From a virus: DNA of 35,688 nucleotides. The notes beneath the pieces are model-generated. The model made no database searches, was not told the origin of the DNA, and saw nothing but the letters and a program-made list of their open reading frames with translations. Position 1 is the stretch's first letter, and each line of letters begins with the position of its first letter. Shown here piece after piece: positions 7,901-16,222 of this stretch. The stretch spans positions 1 to 35,688 of IMG/VR virus record IMGVR_UViG_3300000553_000141; one strand, given 5' to 3'. Made by a program: the position numbers and the translations under genes.

Positions 7901-8330
7901 AAATTCCAACATTTCGTTAGCATCTAATGGTCTATATGAAATAGAAATAATAATGTTCTTTACCAAAGCAGGACCTGCTGGTACTGGTACATACACGTTT
8001 ACTTATAATGCTGCACCAACAAATTTAAGCTTTGATTTAATATCAACGGTTCCAGCTGGTGTTATAGCGCCAACCTCAATAGCTAATAATAGTTCTCTGT
8101 TTTCACAAGTATATAATAATACGTCATCTCCTTATTCTTATACAGATGGTGGCAATTTGGGTACTGCTACACACTATAGAAAATTTAAAATTCTTTTAGT
8201 TGCTGCTTCCACAACAAACTATATGAAAATTCAAGCAACATCTAGTGCAGGAACAATTACTCCGGGAATAGGCAGTCGTTGGTGCTGTAAGAGATTATCT
8301 TCTACTAATGTTGGCAATTTCTCAGCATAA
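4959..8330 (+). CDS. large tail fibre / adhesin with ASY repeats, 1123 aa
   Basis: The N-terminal 30-40% (MSNTIKTVTNLKNLWVDGY) contains a beta-rich section with VYNNTGTTLTMGSPVYL and DIPVGEVGYVIQAGVI. The linker QHNHLTLEEYTGTGTGVFV leads into about 270 residues of short ASY/SSY repeats that probably form an elongated trimeric shaft. The last roughly 200 residues (VLTQTGSAITTIANFFG to SRWCCKRLSS) look like a jelly-roll receptor-binding head. The start has an SD (GTGAG) eight bases before the ATG. A segment of about 50 residues (from GNITTGTINNSRLP) is duplicated 145 codons apart. The protein probably contacts the host surface; the receptor cannot be inferred. Confidence 0.8.
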   Translation: MSNTIKTVTNLKNLWVDGYTPNGSDFSDVFTTMVANTSGSGDVVITSATGNIKVNNNTVILDSMTSSLSVASASYITPGATLYIVSGSNDTNSSYIEPYNLPTGIPYTPPFKEGRMFYSSDYNNWVYYNDQDFGVHIGKEVIWKVYNNTGTTLTMGSPVYLSGSTDGNIPDVYPCIADGSFTKIDTVGVIRADIPVGEVGYVIQAGVIHNIDMAGFNTGDSLYISSILGALTNVPPVYPFEQIRVGNCQTSGINGSLVICPAFFIPPIIPYAGMTTGPTITFDGTGSIIVSSGSVNLYLNSDGAGDVYSFPVHATTMSLITGSTNYIVVKHEPSDGGVYQLTTDSSYANGVSIVRVAHIDINTEENPWELHIFNVGIVGFALANKINNKDISLYGFQRQYGLVLYTTGSPTNFGITDGKIWYGSNPTIISEYNTTVPNNECYHYINSASVWTYVNTPGYDNLNYNDSSGLVPLSDSKWTVNYIYRLVAGSTDASIILDTNQYDSEILASTNSTIPELPQTFNDIGMLVGRIIVQSGSTVPTIESAFGVTFNSSVATNHENLLGLQGGTAGQHNHLTLEEYTGTGTGVFVRQTNSTITGSITTASYSVNSVTASYSLVSTSSSYGLTASYIGAGNITTGTINNSRLPSQINITGITGSLNGTSSWSTNSLTASSINFTPTTSSYSNNSTSSSYSISSSNSILALTASSINFTPNLSNTASYILGSNVSGKVSTSTTSDTASYNISSSHSLNSDNSISASYSLSSSYSTNSTTSSYIDAGNITTGTLNNSRLPTQISITGITGSLNGTSSWSTNSLTASSINFTPTTSNTASYVLARDISGTITNASTASYLNSGTYTITSSWSNNSVSASYAPDAPTASYANNALSSSYALSASYSLSSSYAKSASYLFGTVGASTTTNAALTILSGSLLTTASVGVVEYDGVNFYGTTDTTGGRGAIPTTQYFVLTQTGSAITTIANFFGANSNISLASNGLYEIEIIMFFTKAGPAGTGTYTFTYNAAPTNLSFDLISTVPAGVIAPTSIANNSSLFSQVYNNTSSPYSYTDGGNLGTATHYRKFKILLVAASTTNYMKIQATSSAGTITPGIGSRWCCKRLSSTNVGNFSA
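6945..7002 (+). repeat. 58-bp direct repeat, copy 1
   Basis: This stretch is identical to 7380-7437 and lies inside a longer, diverged duplicated segment (about 6850-7002 and 7282-7437). The offset is 435 bases, exactly 145 codons, so the frame is kept. Perfect identity over 58 bases suggests recent duplication or gene conversion within the fibre shaft. Confidence 0.85.
7380..7437 (+). repeat. 58-bp direct repeat, copy 2
   Basis: Second copy of the repeat at 6945-7002, encoding the same shaft segment (SWSTNSLTASSINFTPTTS). Recombination between the copies would delete or add 145 residues in frame. Confidence 0.85.
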
Positions 8331-8343
8331 AATGTAAGGATTT

Positions 8344-9003
8344 ATGTATAATAATCAAAATTATGGATGTTTAATGTTGGCAATTGAACCAAAATTTGGC
8401 AAGAACATTGTTAAATTTGGTAAAAAAATGATTCCTGAAAAACATTTATACCTTAACAAGGCGGATGATATTAATGGGTATGAATCTGCTCCACACATCA
8501 CGGGAAAATATGGTTTTACCACGGATTTAACCGACAATGATATTAAACAAATCATTTCAGAATTAACCGGCTTTATCAATGAAGAAATGAATGACATTAT
8601 ATATGTCAATAGTGGGGATGGTGGTGGTAGAGGCAGAACATTAAATGGCGATGAATCAAGAGTAAATACTAATTCGGTTACATGTGAAGGAAATGAGGAT
8701 AAAATAATCAAGCCGAAGAAAAAATTATTATTGGGTATCAATGGTATCAGTTGTTTTGAATGCAGGGATTATGATGTCGTAAAGCTGGATATATTGCAAA
8801 ATCCCATATTGAACAAAATACATGCATTAGCACCAAGATTTCCTCACATTGACACACAAGAAAAATATGTTCCTCATATAACCATAGCATACATTAAAAA
8901 GGGACTATTTCCGCACACAAAAACGGGGTTAAATATACCCGTTCAGATTTCGGGGTTTCATTACTCTGGAATAGATAATTCCAAACGGTACTACGAAATA
9001 TGA
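8344..9003 (+). CDS. 2H phosphoesterase-like protein, 219 aa
   Basis: Two H-x-T motifs are present: APHITGKYGF (H51, T53) and VPHITIAYI (H178, T180). With the N-terminal strand YGCLMLAIEP this is the signature of the 2H phosphoesterase superfamily, which includes 2'-5' RNA ligase/CPDase-like enzymes and the phage anti-CBASS protein Acb1. These enzymes hydrolyse or form 2'-linked or cyclic phosphodiesters. A poorly conserved Gly/Asn-rich insert (about residues 90-120) separates the two halves. The start has AAGGA six bases upstream, and the stop overlaps the next ATG (ATGA). Its place inside the adhesin operon is unexpected. The fold is well supported; the substrate is unknown. Confidence 0.75.
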   Translation: MYNNQNYGCLMLAIEPKFGKNIVKFGKKMIPEKHLYLNKADDINGYESAPHITGKYGFTTDLTDNDIKQIISELTGFINEEMNDIIYVNSGDGGGRGRTLNGDESRVNTNSVTCEGNEDKIIKPKKKLLLGINGISCFECRDYDVVKLDILQNPILNKIHALAPRFPHIDTQEKYVPHITIAYIKKGLFPHTKTGLNIPVQISGFHYSGIDNSKRYYEI

Positions 9004-10718
9004 TTAAATTAATCAAACCTGATGATATAACGTCCAATCCGTTTATTGTTAGCATGACCTTCAAATCAACAGACAATGGCACCGCTTTTATGTTGTATGA
9101 AAGTCTTTGCAATGGAAATATTATAACAATGTCAGGAATTAACCAAATCATCAATGTATCCGTACCATACTTTTCTCAAATTGCTGCGACAGGGGGAAAT
9201 GGGGCATATTCATTCACATTAACATCGGGGGAGTTGCCTGTAGGATTAACATTAAGTTCTACGGGGATTATATCAGGAACCCCAATATCCACGGGGGATT
9301 ACTCCTTCACGATAGAAGTTTCCGATAGTAATTCGTGTCTGGGAGAAGAATCCTACTCATTATCTATAGAATGCCCGGTGATTACCACCTATCTTGGCCA
9401 AACATCATATTCTGTGTATAATAATTTTATTGACCCGATTGTTTCCAGTGGAGGATCCGGTGGGTATTCCTATTCAATTTCAAACGGGGTACTACCGGTG
9501 GGTGTAATAATGGAAATAGTAGAGCCGTATGGATGGGTTATTCATGGAACACCGATGTCTACAGGTTCTTATCCATTTACAATATCATCAATTGACTCTT
9601 CTGGATGTGTTGGAAGCTCCGAGGAAAATCTAAGCATTTTTGTTAATCAATACACATGCCCGAGTATAACCTTAAATCCAACTATAATAGATTCGCCAAT
9701 TGGAACATTATACAATGCACAGATAACAGCATCAGGAGGAACAGCACCGTACATATATTCCATAACAAGTGGGTCACTACCGATTGGTTTGGTGTTAAAT
9801 CCGGATGGTTCAATTACGGGGACTCCCACAGTATCTGGTACATATACCTTTACATATCAAGCAGTAGATTTCATGGGATGTATAGTTAATAAGAATTATT
9901 CAATAAAAATTTATACGTTGTATACTCTATGGCAGGGGGTTCGTAGCAATGATGGTACAATATTGAGTGGTCCTGTTTCCGGTGGCGCTACTGTTTATCC
10001 AGATCCTATGTATAGGGTATATACCATTAATCCAGAAATATACACCAATGTCACTATTGGAGAGTATTTTGGAGAAGGAACTCTGTATTTATCCCCAGGA
10101 TTTTCAAACATCACAAACGCCTCTATAGTGTATAGTGTTGTGGGTGAATATCCAATAACAATAAATTCTAATAATCTTCCATCTATAAAAACATTAAATA
10201 TAGCCACGGGCACTACAAGTAGTATATCAACCATACAATCATCATATTGCCCAGCACTTCTTGAAATATCAATTATCGGACCGGATTATAAAATTTCTAC
10301 TATAGATGTTTCACATAGTACAGTATTAAAAGAAATTTCAATTGTATCCGACTGTATTATAACCACGATTAATGCTTCTGATTCACTATCCACAAATTTT
10401 GGTATAGAGTATAATGGAAATGTTGCAATATCTACTATCGATATGTCAAATTGCGGCCAATTGGGATCATTAAAAATTTGGGGTGCCGGTGACATCTCTA
10501 TAACAACCCTTGATATGTCAAATTGTAACAATTTGCTGTCATTACAGCCTGCTGGTGCAGGCAACTTCTCTATAACAAACATCAATGTCAGAAATTGTTC
10601 ATCAATAACATCGATTGATTTGGCATATTTATCTGATGTCGGAACTGCGTATGTTGGTGGGGCAAGTACATATGTCTCTGCTTCATTCGTGTCTGCTGGA
10701 TGGACAGTATTACCATAA
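9000..10718 (+). CDS. adhesin with three Ig-like (He_PIG) domains and LRR-like end, 572 aa
   Basis: Three putative Ig domains of the He_PIG type follow one another. Each has the sequence SGxLPxGLxL...GxIxGTP...G.Y.FTI.V.D (about residues 55-125, 128-215 and 225-305). After a beta-rich linker, residues about 390-560 repeat an I-x-T-I-D-M-S-N-C-x-x-L pattern like a leucine-rich or BspA-type solenoid. The architecture suits an extracellular, carbohydrate- or protein-binding virion protein. The ATG overlaps the phosphoesterase stop. The first 45 residues resemble no fibre base seen elsewhere in the window. Confidence 0.75.
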   Translation: MIKLIKPDDITSNPFIVSMTFKSTDNGTAFMLYESLCNGNIITMSGINQIINVSVPYFSQIAATGGNGAYSFTLTSGELPVGLTLSSTGIISGTPISTGDYSFTIEVSDSNSCLGEESYSLSIECPVITTYLGQTSYSVYNNFIDPIVSSGGSGGYSYSISNGVLPVGVIMEIVEPYGWVIHGTPMSTGSYPFTISSIDSSGCVGSSEENLSIFVNQYTCPSITLNPTIIDSPIGTLYNAQITASGGTAPYIYSITSGSLPIGLVLNPDGSITGTPTVSGTYTFTYQAVDFMGCIVNKNYSIKIYTLYTLWQGVRSNDGTILSGPVSGGATVYPDPMYRVYTINPEIYTNVTIGEYFGEGTLYLSPGFSNITNASIVYSVVGEYPITINSNNLPSIKTLNIATGTTSSISTIQSSYCPALLEISIIGPDYKISTIDVSHSTVLKEISIVSDCIITTINASDSLSTNFGIEYNGNVAISTIDMSNCGQLGSLKIWGAGDISITTLDMSNCNNLLSLQPAGAGNFSITNINVRNCSSITSIDLAYLSDVGTAYVGGASTYVSASFVSAGWTVLP

Positions 10719-11203
10719 TGAAAACCGATATACCATTTATAGTTAGAACGGGAAATTGGAAAGCCAGGGTTTTGATTAATATAGACGATGGAATAACAGA
10801 AAATGATTACATTGAAGCTACTACAGAAGCAATAGAATCTTGTTTTGGCGAAGAAGAACAGGATAACTGTGAAATTTTAGAATTGTTTGATGACGAGGGC
10901 AAAAACTTTTTTGCATCCACATATAATGGCGATCCACTTGAAATACCAGATTTTCTTTTCGGCATATTAATCATTTGCTGTCTTGAAAAGGATTATAATA
11001 ATAAAAAGAAATGGAGATATTATTCATTAAGCAACATATTCGCCAATGCGGCCCAAACAGAAAATTATAATATGGCAGTATCATTAGAAAAGAAATGGAA
11101 AGGCCATATAACCAAATTATTGGAAAGACAGAAGAAGATTAAATTGGTTATAAAAAAGAAAAAAGAATCATTAAAAAAAGTTGACCGTAAGAACAAAAAG
11201 TAA
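10718..11203 (+). CDS. hypothetical protein, 161 aa, paralogue of 21765-22151
   Basis: The ATG at 10718 shares its A with the preceding TAA (TAATG), so it is preferred to the ATG at 10700. The product has a mixed N-terminal domain with the segment NDYIEATTEAIES and a helical, Lys-rich C-terminus (SLEKKWKGHITKLLERQKK). The 128-residue protein at 21765-22151 shares the DxYxEAxTxAIE motif and a similar downstream helix (YNAYKVLINASYHRYAK), so the two probably form a phage family. In T4-like phages small proteins beside fibre genes may be assembly factors, but no specific role is supported. Confidence 0.6.
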   Translation: MKTDIPFIVRTGNWKARVLINIDDGITENDYIEATTEAIESCFGEEEQDNCEILELFDDEGKNFFASTYNGDPLEIPDFLFGILIICCLEKDYNNKKKWRYYSLSNIFANAAQTENYNMAVSLEKKWKGHITKLLERQKKIKLVIKKKKESLKKVDRKNKK

Positions 11204-11258
11204 TATAATAGTATAGTTTATAGGTAATACATTTATTGAAAAATAGTGAAAATAAATG

Positions 11259-11293
11259 ACATTTTATGAAACCTTAAAACTACTTATTAGTAT
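11259..11293 (+). promoter_or_regulatory. mobile-gene upstream element of IS607 tnpA
   Basis: ACATTTTATG (11259-11268), 11 bases, then CTACTTATTAGTAT runs up to the ATG at 11294. It matches the segments upstream of HE1, HE2 and HE3 with one extra base of spacing. It is probably the promoter of the recombinase gene. Confidence 0.4.
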
Positions 11294-11896
11294 ATGATTA
11301 AACTATCTGAATATGCTAAGAAGCACAATGTGACTTATAGAACAGCATTTAACCATTTCCACAAAGGACTAATTGTGGGGGCATATCAATTACCAACTGG
11401 AACGATTGTCATCCCAGATGGAAATGATTTCACACCAAATAAATCTGAATATATAATAACATACGCAAGGGTATCATCATCCGAAAATAAAGACAATCTA
11501 GAGTCACAATCAAAACGACTACTAGATTATTGCAATGCTAATGGTTGGAAGACACATGACAACATAAAAGAGATTGGTAGTGGATTAAATGATAAACGTC
11601 CAAAACTTTTGAAATTTCTTTCTGATGGCAAGGCCACAAAATTGGTGGTTGAACATAAGGACAGATTAAGTAGATTTGGTTCAACTTACATTGAACAGGC
11701 CTGTAAACATTTCAACTGTGAAGTGATTTACATAAACGAATCACAAGAAGAAAAAGAAGACCTAGTGCAAGATTTCGTGAATGTAATTACTTCATTTTGC
11801 GCTCGACTTTATGGGCAACGAAGAAGTAAACGAAAGACCGAACAGTTAATTAAAGAACTCCAAACAAATGATTCGATCAACAAAAACAAGTCTTGA
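11294..11896 (+). CDS. tnpA: IS607-family serine recombinase (TnpA)
   Basis: The N-terminus (LSEYAKKHNVTYRTAFNHF) is a MerR-like helix-turn-helix. The catalytic domain begins YARVSSSENKDNLESQ, with S61 the likely nucleophile, and continues with GSGLNDKRPKLLKFL and VVEHKDRLSRFG, which carries the conserved active-site arginines. The C-terminal CARLYGQRRSKRK motif is typical of IS607 transposases. The length of 200 residues is normal for the family. The enzyme moves the element by serine recombination through a circular intermediate with little target specificity. Confidence 0.92.
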   Translation: MIKLSEYAKKHNVTYRTAFNHFHKGLIVGAYQLPTGTIVIPDGNDFTPNKSEYIITYARVSSSENKDNLESQSKRLLDYCNANGWKTHDNIKEIGSGLNDKRPKLLKFLSDGKATKLVVEHKDRLSRFGSTYIEQACKHFNCEVIYINESQEEKEDLVQDFVNVITSFCARLYGQRRSKRKTEQLIKELQTNDSINKNKS

Positions 11897-13070
11897 ATTC
11901 TCTAATACTGAGAAACTCAACCAACTTCATTCTTTTCTTGAAGAATATAGAACAGTTGTATCAAAATTTGTTGATATTCTTTGGACAGAAGAAAAGATTT
12001 CTCCACTAATTCCAAATGAAATAACTTCACAAATCACTACTTGGTTATCCGCAAGAGCGATTCAATGTGCTGCAAAACAAGCATCAGGAATTGTTAGAGG
12101 AACTAGAACAAAACAAAACAGAAGATTGTGGCAAATTAACAAGTTCATTAAAGATGGGTGTGCAAAGAAAGCAAGAAAACTCCAACGAATCTATGATAAT
12201 ATTAAACAATCTAAGCCAAATATTGATAATGTAGAGTGTGAACTTGATGCGAGATTTGTTGAAATTAATTTGAATAACCAAACCAGTTTTGATGGTTGGA
12301 TAACATTAACCTGTCTTGGAAATAAATTAAAATTAGAACTTCCATTCAAGAAACATAAACACTTTAATAAGATGCTGGAAAATGGTAAAATTAAAACTGG
12401 TGTTAGATTGTCCAAAAAGAACATAACTTTTATGTTTGACATAGAAGATATTAACTTAAGAAACGAAGGAACAACTCTTGGAATTGACATTGGACAAACT
12501 ACAACTCTATCTTGCAGTGATAACCAATCACTTGATTCTTGTCCACATGGTCATAATTATGCTACCATTTGTGCTAAATTAGCCAGAAAGAAGAAGGGAA
12601 GTAAAGCATTTGGTAGAAGTGAAACTCATAGAAGCAATTATTTACATTACATAGTTAATAAATTAAATTTAGATGGTGTTAGAATTGTAAACAGAGAAAA
12701 TATCAAGAATCTAAGAAAATTTTCTAATACTTCAAGAAAATTGAAGCATTGGAATTATGCCGAACTCTTTGATGTGTTGGATAACAAACTTGCGGAACAA
12801 GGTGTCCTTGTGAACAAGGTAAATCCAACATACACAAGTCAAAGATGCTCGATGTGTGGATGGACCCGGAAAGCGAACAGGAAAGGCAAGCAATTCAAGT
12901 GTGATAAATGTTTTCACGAACAGGATGCGGATTTGAATGCTTCCAAGAATTTAGCTCTCAACCTTGTTTCGATCAAGAAGCAAGAACGATTACAGCATAA
13001 AAGTAGGATTGGTTTCTATTGGAATGTTGTAAGCAAGGAACCTATAGTTCCTAGTGTTCAGAAAAGTTAA
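11868..13070 (+). CDS. tnpB: TnpB RNA-guided nuclease of IS607 type, 400 aa
   Basis: The RuvC-like residues are all present: D207 in GIDIGQT, E277 in RENIKNL and D355 in DADLNASKN. The zinc ribbon pairs CSMC (327-330) with CDKC (345-348). The N-terminal half matches TnpB helical and wedge regions in length. TnpB proteins cleave DNA under guidance of an omega RNA transcribed from the 3' end of their own gene, which keeps the element in place after excision. The start overlaps tnpA by 29 bases. The gene shows no frameshift or missing motif, so it is probably active. Confidence 0.9.
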   Translation: MIRSTKTSLEFSNTEKLNQLHSFLEEYRTVVSKFVDILWTEEKISPLIPNEITSQITTWLSARAIQCAAKQASGIVRGTRTKQNRRLWQINKFIKDGCAKKARKLQRIYDNIKQSKPNIDNVECELDARFVEINLNNQTSFDGWITLTCLGNKLKLELPFKKHKHFNKMLENGKIKTGVRLSKKNITFMFDIEDINLRNEGTTLGIDIGQTTTLSCSDNQSLDSCPHGHNYATICAKLARKKKGSKAFGRSETHRSNYLHYIVNKLNLDGVRIVNRENIKNLRKFSNTSRKLKHWNYAELFDVLDNKLAEQGVLVNKVNPTYTSQRCSMCGWTRKANRKGKQFKCDKCFHEQDADLNASKNLALNLVSIKKQERLQHKSRIGFYWNVVSKEPIVPSVQKS

Positions 13071-13092
13071 TTTCATAAATTTCAATGAAATT
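13036..13092 (+). ncRNA. hairpins at tnpB 3' end, candidate omega-RNA part
   Basis: Two hairpins follow one another: AGGAAC/GTTCCT with a five-base loop (13036-13052), and AATTTCAT/ATGAAATT with an eight-base loop (13069-13092). In TnpB elements the guide RNA covers the 3' end of tnpB and the right end, so these stems are reasonable candidates. The second stem includes the ATG at 13085. A plain transcription terminator is less likely because no T-run follows. Confidence 0.35.
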
Positions 13093-13339
13093 AGTAACTA
13101 TTATGAATGATACTATAGAAACTCCAGTTGTTGAAGTTAAACCGTTAATTCCAAAAGCAAAGGCTATATTTGTATATAAATTTGAAAGTGGGAATTTTAA
13201 TAAAGTTAAATATACTGTTACCGCCAAAACTCATGAAGAAGCATTGGAAAAATTAAGACATGCTATTGGTATAGATGATGTATCAAAACTCAAATTGGAA
13301 GAAATGATTGAGTGGAAGATTGAGAATGGCAAGTCTTAA
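13085..13339 (+). CDS. hypothetical protein, 84 aa
   Basis: A short protein with FVYKFESGNFNKVKYTVTAKTHEEALEKL, which resembles small beta-alpha phage proteins. Starts at 13085 or 13103 are both possible. The first lies inside a hairpin at the end of the IS607 element, so 13103 may be the native phage start. Its stop overlaps the stop of the convergent fibre gene by four bases. Function is unknown. Confidence 0.5.
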   Translation: MKLVTIMNDTIETPVVEVKPLIPKAKAIFVYKFESGNFNKVKYTVTAKTHEEALEKLRHAIGIDDVSKLKLEEMIEWKIENGKS

Positions 13340-16221
13340 ACTATTCCATAGGCTCTTGCACTAATAAGCCTCATGTATTGATTGGCCCCAGAAGCATCCG
13401 TAACCCCGGCGAAACTCGCTGTACCGCTTGCGGAGGTTGGTATCATAGTCGTTGTGAACCCAGTGGCCATGTCATCCGCCCCAGAATTTCCTATCCACAC
13501 CGATGCCCTGAGAGTATTACTTGTAAGCGAACATTGCCCGTTTAAACAGGAGTCCTGGACCAGAGTGTATACTCGATTTGCCCCAGAACCATTATACCCC
13601 TCAAATTCTGCTTCCAATTTTATCATCGAATAATTATTTTGGGGAACCACTAGAGATCCGGTAAGACTTGTTGCCGGACCACACCAACACACACATGTTG
13701 GTGTTGGTAATGCGGGATTATATCCAGTAATATATACCATTGTCCCTGGTTTTAATGGTGCATAGGAAGCATATGATGCAGTTATTGCACGACTTGCTGT
13801 AACTTGATATGTGCCTGGATTTAGATAAGAAGAAGTATCGGCGCAACTAGCTGCTCCAGCAAAAATGGAAGTATTTGCTCCTGCAACATTTCCTATTACA
13901 TTACACCCCTTAATATAGCTTGCCGTATTTGCTAAATTTGGTGTAAAATTGATTGATGATGCTGTTGTAGAAGTTGTGGCAAAATTTGCAAGATTTGCTG
14001 TTAAGGAATAGTTTGCAGTACCAGCATTCGTTGCCCAGCTAGAAGTAATTCCATATGTTCCTAATGGCAAATAAGAGGAAGTGCTTGCCTGTACTGAATA
14101 ACTGGAAGAAACTGCATTATTTGAATTTACAGAGTATGAAGCAGTATTTGCCTGTACTGAATAACTGGAAGAAACTGAATTATTTGAATTTACAGAGTAT
14201 GAAGCAGTATTTGGAATAAAATTTATTGATGATGCCGTCAATGCACTTGTAGATGTATTAGAATTACAAGAATTTGTGGCAGTAGTTGCTGTATTACTCC
14301 AGCTTGATGTTATACTATAAACCCCCGGGGCTAAATAGGATGCTGATATTGCACATATCGAATTTGTAGAAAAACTTGAACTAGTTGAATTATTTGCAAA
14401 GCTTGCGGTAATACCATATACCCCAGGCATTAAATATGAAGAACTTGTGGATGTGCCGGTATTGTTTGCATAACTTGCTGTTTTGGCATAACTAGCAGAA
14501 ACCACATTTAATGCCCAGCTTGAAGTTATTGGATAACACGAACCAGTTATTAAAGTTGTTCCGCCGCTTCCACTATATCCTGTTAAAGCATAGCTGGCAG
14601 TGGTAGCATTACTGGCCGTAATATTGTATGAGGTTCCGGTTAAATTAGTGGCATTCGTTGCATTCGTTGCATTAACTGCATTTGTCGAATTGAGAGAGTA
14701 ACTCGAAGATTTAGCGTAACTTGCAGATACAGAGTTGTTTGCCCAGCTTGATGTTATTGGATATGTTGAACCCGTACTAAGAGTGGTTCCAGCGTTCAAG
14801 GCATAACTTGCTGTTAGCGATAAGCTTGATGTATTACTCCAACTTGAGGAAATTGGATATGTTGAACCTGTAACAAGAGTTGTGCCAGCGTTTAATGCAT
14901 AACTTGACGTATTACTCCAACTTGCTGTGATTGGGTATGTCGAGGCAGTTACAAGTGTAGTTCCGGCGTTTAAAGCGTAACTGGAAGTTGTAGAATTGTT
15001 GGACCAACTTGAAGTGACTTGGTATGTTGATGCTGTTACTAGAGTTGTTCCAGAATTCAACGCATAACTTGATGTATTACTCCAGCTTGATGTGATTGGA
15101 TAGCTTGAACCAGTTGATATTGTCGTCCCTGAATTTAAAGCATAGCTGGAAGTTATTGAATTATTTGAATAGCTGGCGGATTTAGCATAACTTGCAGATA
15201 CCGCATTATTACTCCAACTTGATGTTATTGGATATGTCGAGCCAGTAACTAGAATCGTTCCAGCATTTAATGCATAGCTAGAAGTAGTAGATGTTGTAGA
15301 GTTATTTGCCCAACTTGCTGTGATTGGGTATGTAGAACTAGTTACCAATGTAGTCCCAGCATTTAAGGCGTAACTTGCGGTATTAGAAGTTACAGAATTA
15401 TTACTCCAACTTGAGGTTACTTGATATGTCGATGCTGTTATAAGAGTTGTTCCTGCATTCACTGCATAACTGGCAGTTAAAGAGTTACTACTCGATATTG
15501 AATTATTGCTCCAACTTGATGTTATTTGGTACGTAGAACTTGTTACCAATGTAGTCCCAGCATTAATGGCATAACTTGCAGTTGTAGAATTATTAGACCA
15601 GCTTGATGTTATAGGATACGCAGAACCTGTAACAAGAGTTGTGCCAGAGTTTAGAGCATAACTAGCAGTGGTCGATGTGGCAGAATTATTGGAATAACTA
15701 GAAGAGGCTGAATTATTGCTCCAACTTGATGTAATAAGATATGTTGAACCAGTAATTAATGATGTTCCGGCATTCAATGCATAACTTGCTGTACTAGACA
15801 TTAGAGCATTACTGGAAGATATTGCTTTGGATGACCAGCTTGCAGTAATATTATAAGATGTACCAGTCAAATTTGTGGCATTAACTGAATTTGTTGAATT
15901 AACCGAAATACTTGCCGAATCACTATTCAACGAATAACTTGCTGTACTAGTATTTAAAGAATAACTGGAAGTATTTGATAAATTGGAAGTATTGGCGGTA
16001 TTAGATACCAACGCATAACTACTTGAATTTGCAAAATTGCTATAACTGCTTGATATTGACGAACTAGCATAACTCGCAGTTAAATTGTGGTCTGACAGAG
16101 AATATGATAATACTCGATAATTACTAAATGTGGTATCCCCATTGTCTCTTACAATAGGAACATAATCGGTATTTAGATTAACCGAGGATGTTATTAATTC
16201 GCTAAATTTTAATAGATTCAT
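13336..16221 (-). CDS. tail fibre with 12 AGTTLVTGSTYPITSSW repeats, 961 aa
   Basis: The N-terminus (FSELITSSVNLNTDYVPIVRD) matches the start of the two upstream fibres (DYIPF(V/I)RS), a likely particle-attachment module. The next roughly 780 residues are ASY/SSY repeats. They include 12 longer units of the AGTTLVTGSTYPITSSWSNN type, which probably form a trimeric beta-shaft. The C-terminal 150 residues (CVCWCGPATSLTGSLV to SARAYGIV) are non-repetitive and probably form the receptor-binding tip. It is the third gene of a cassette, with an SD AGGATAA overlapping the upstream stop. Expansion or loss of repeats is likely in the population. Confidence 0.75.
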   Translation of the reverse strand: MNLLKFSELITSSVNLNTDYVPIVRDNGDTTFSNYRVLSYSLSDHNLTASYASSSISSSYSNFANSSSYALVSNTANTSNLSNTSSYSLNTSTASYSLNSDSASISVNSTNSVNATNLTGTSYNITASWSSKAISSSNALMSSTASYALNAGTSLITGSTYLITSSWSNNSASSSYSNNSATSTTASYALNSGTTLVTGSAYPITSSWSNNSTTASYAINAGTTLVTSSTYQITSSWSNNSISSSNSLTASYAVNAGTTLITASTYQVTSSWSNNSVTSNTASYALNAGTTLVTSSTYPITASWANNSTTSTTSSYALNAGTILVTGSTYPITSSWSNNAVSASYAKSASYSNNSITSSYALNSGTTISTGSSYPITSSWSNTSSYALNSGTTLVTASTYQVTSSWSNNSTTSSYALNAGTTLVTASTYPITASWSNTSSYALNAGTTLVTGSTYPISSSWSNTSSLSLTASYALNAGTTLSTGSTYPITSSWANNSVSASYAKSSSYSLNSTNAVNATNATNATNLTGTSYNITASNATTASYALTGYSGSGGTTLITGSCYPITSSWALNVVSASYAKTASYANNTGTSTSSSYLMPGVYGITASFANNSTSSSFSTNSICAISASYLAPGVYSITSSWSNTATTATNSCNSNTSTSALTASSINFIPNTASYSVNSNNSVSSSYSVQANTASYSVNSNNAVSSSYSVQASTSSYLPLGTYGITSSWATNAGTANYSLTANLANFATTSTTASSINFTPNLANTASYIKGCNVIGNVAGANTSIFAGAASCADTSSYLNPGTYQVTASRAITASYASYAPLKPGTMVYITGYNPALPTPTCVCWCGPATSLTGSLVVPQNNYSMIKLEAEFEGYNGSGANRVYTLVQDSCLNGQCSLTSNTLRASVWIGNSGADDMATGFTTTMIPTSASGTASFAGVTDASGANQYMRLISARAYGIV
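14510..15800 (-). repeat. 12-copy coding repeat in fibre shaft
   Basis: Twelve copies of a coding unit, (A/S)GT(T/S)LxT(G/A/S)S(T/A/S)YPITSSW, are separated by variable numbers of ASY units. At DNA level the copies are similar but not identical, so this is an old, diverging array. It is not a CRISPR: spacing varies and the whole array is translated. Confidence 0.8.
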
Positions 16222-16222
16222 T

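Larger units (their letters stand above)
11204..13084 (+). mobile_element. IS607-type insertion element (limits approximate)
   Basis: A serine recombinase gene and a tnpB gene overlap by 29 bases, the standard IS607 layout. The outer limits given are the ends of the flanking phage genes; IS607 elements lack terminal inverted repeats, so exact ends cannot be read. The element sits between phage genes of the same orientation. Both element genes look intact, which implies recent insertion or selection for activity. Confidence 0.7.

Noticed and set aside
10700-10717. Start at 10700 for the 10718-11203 gene
   Set aside because: The ATG at 10718 forms the TAATG junction used elsewhere; the extra six residues are the out-of-frame end of the adhesin.
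14510-15800. CRISPR-like array
   Set aside because: Repeats are fully coding, unequal in spacing and diverged; they encode fibre shaft units and no cas genes are near.
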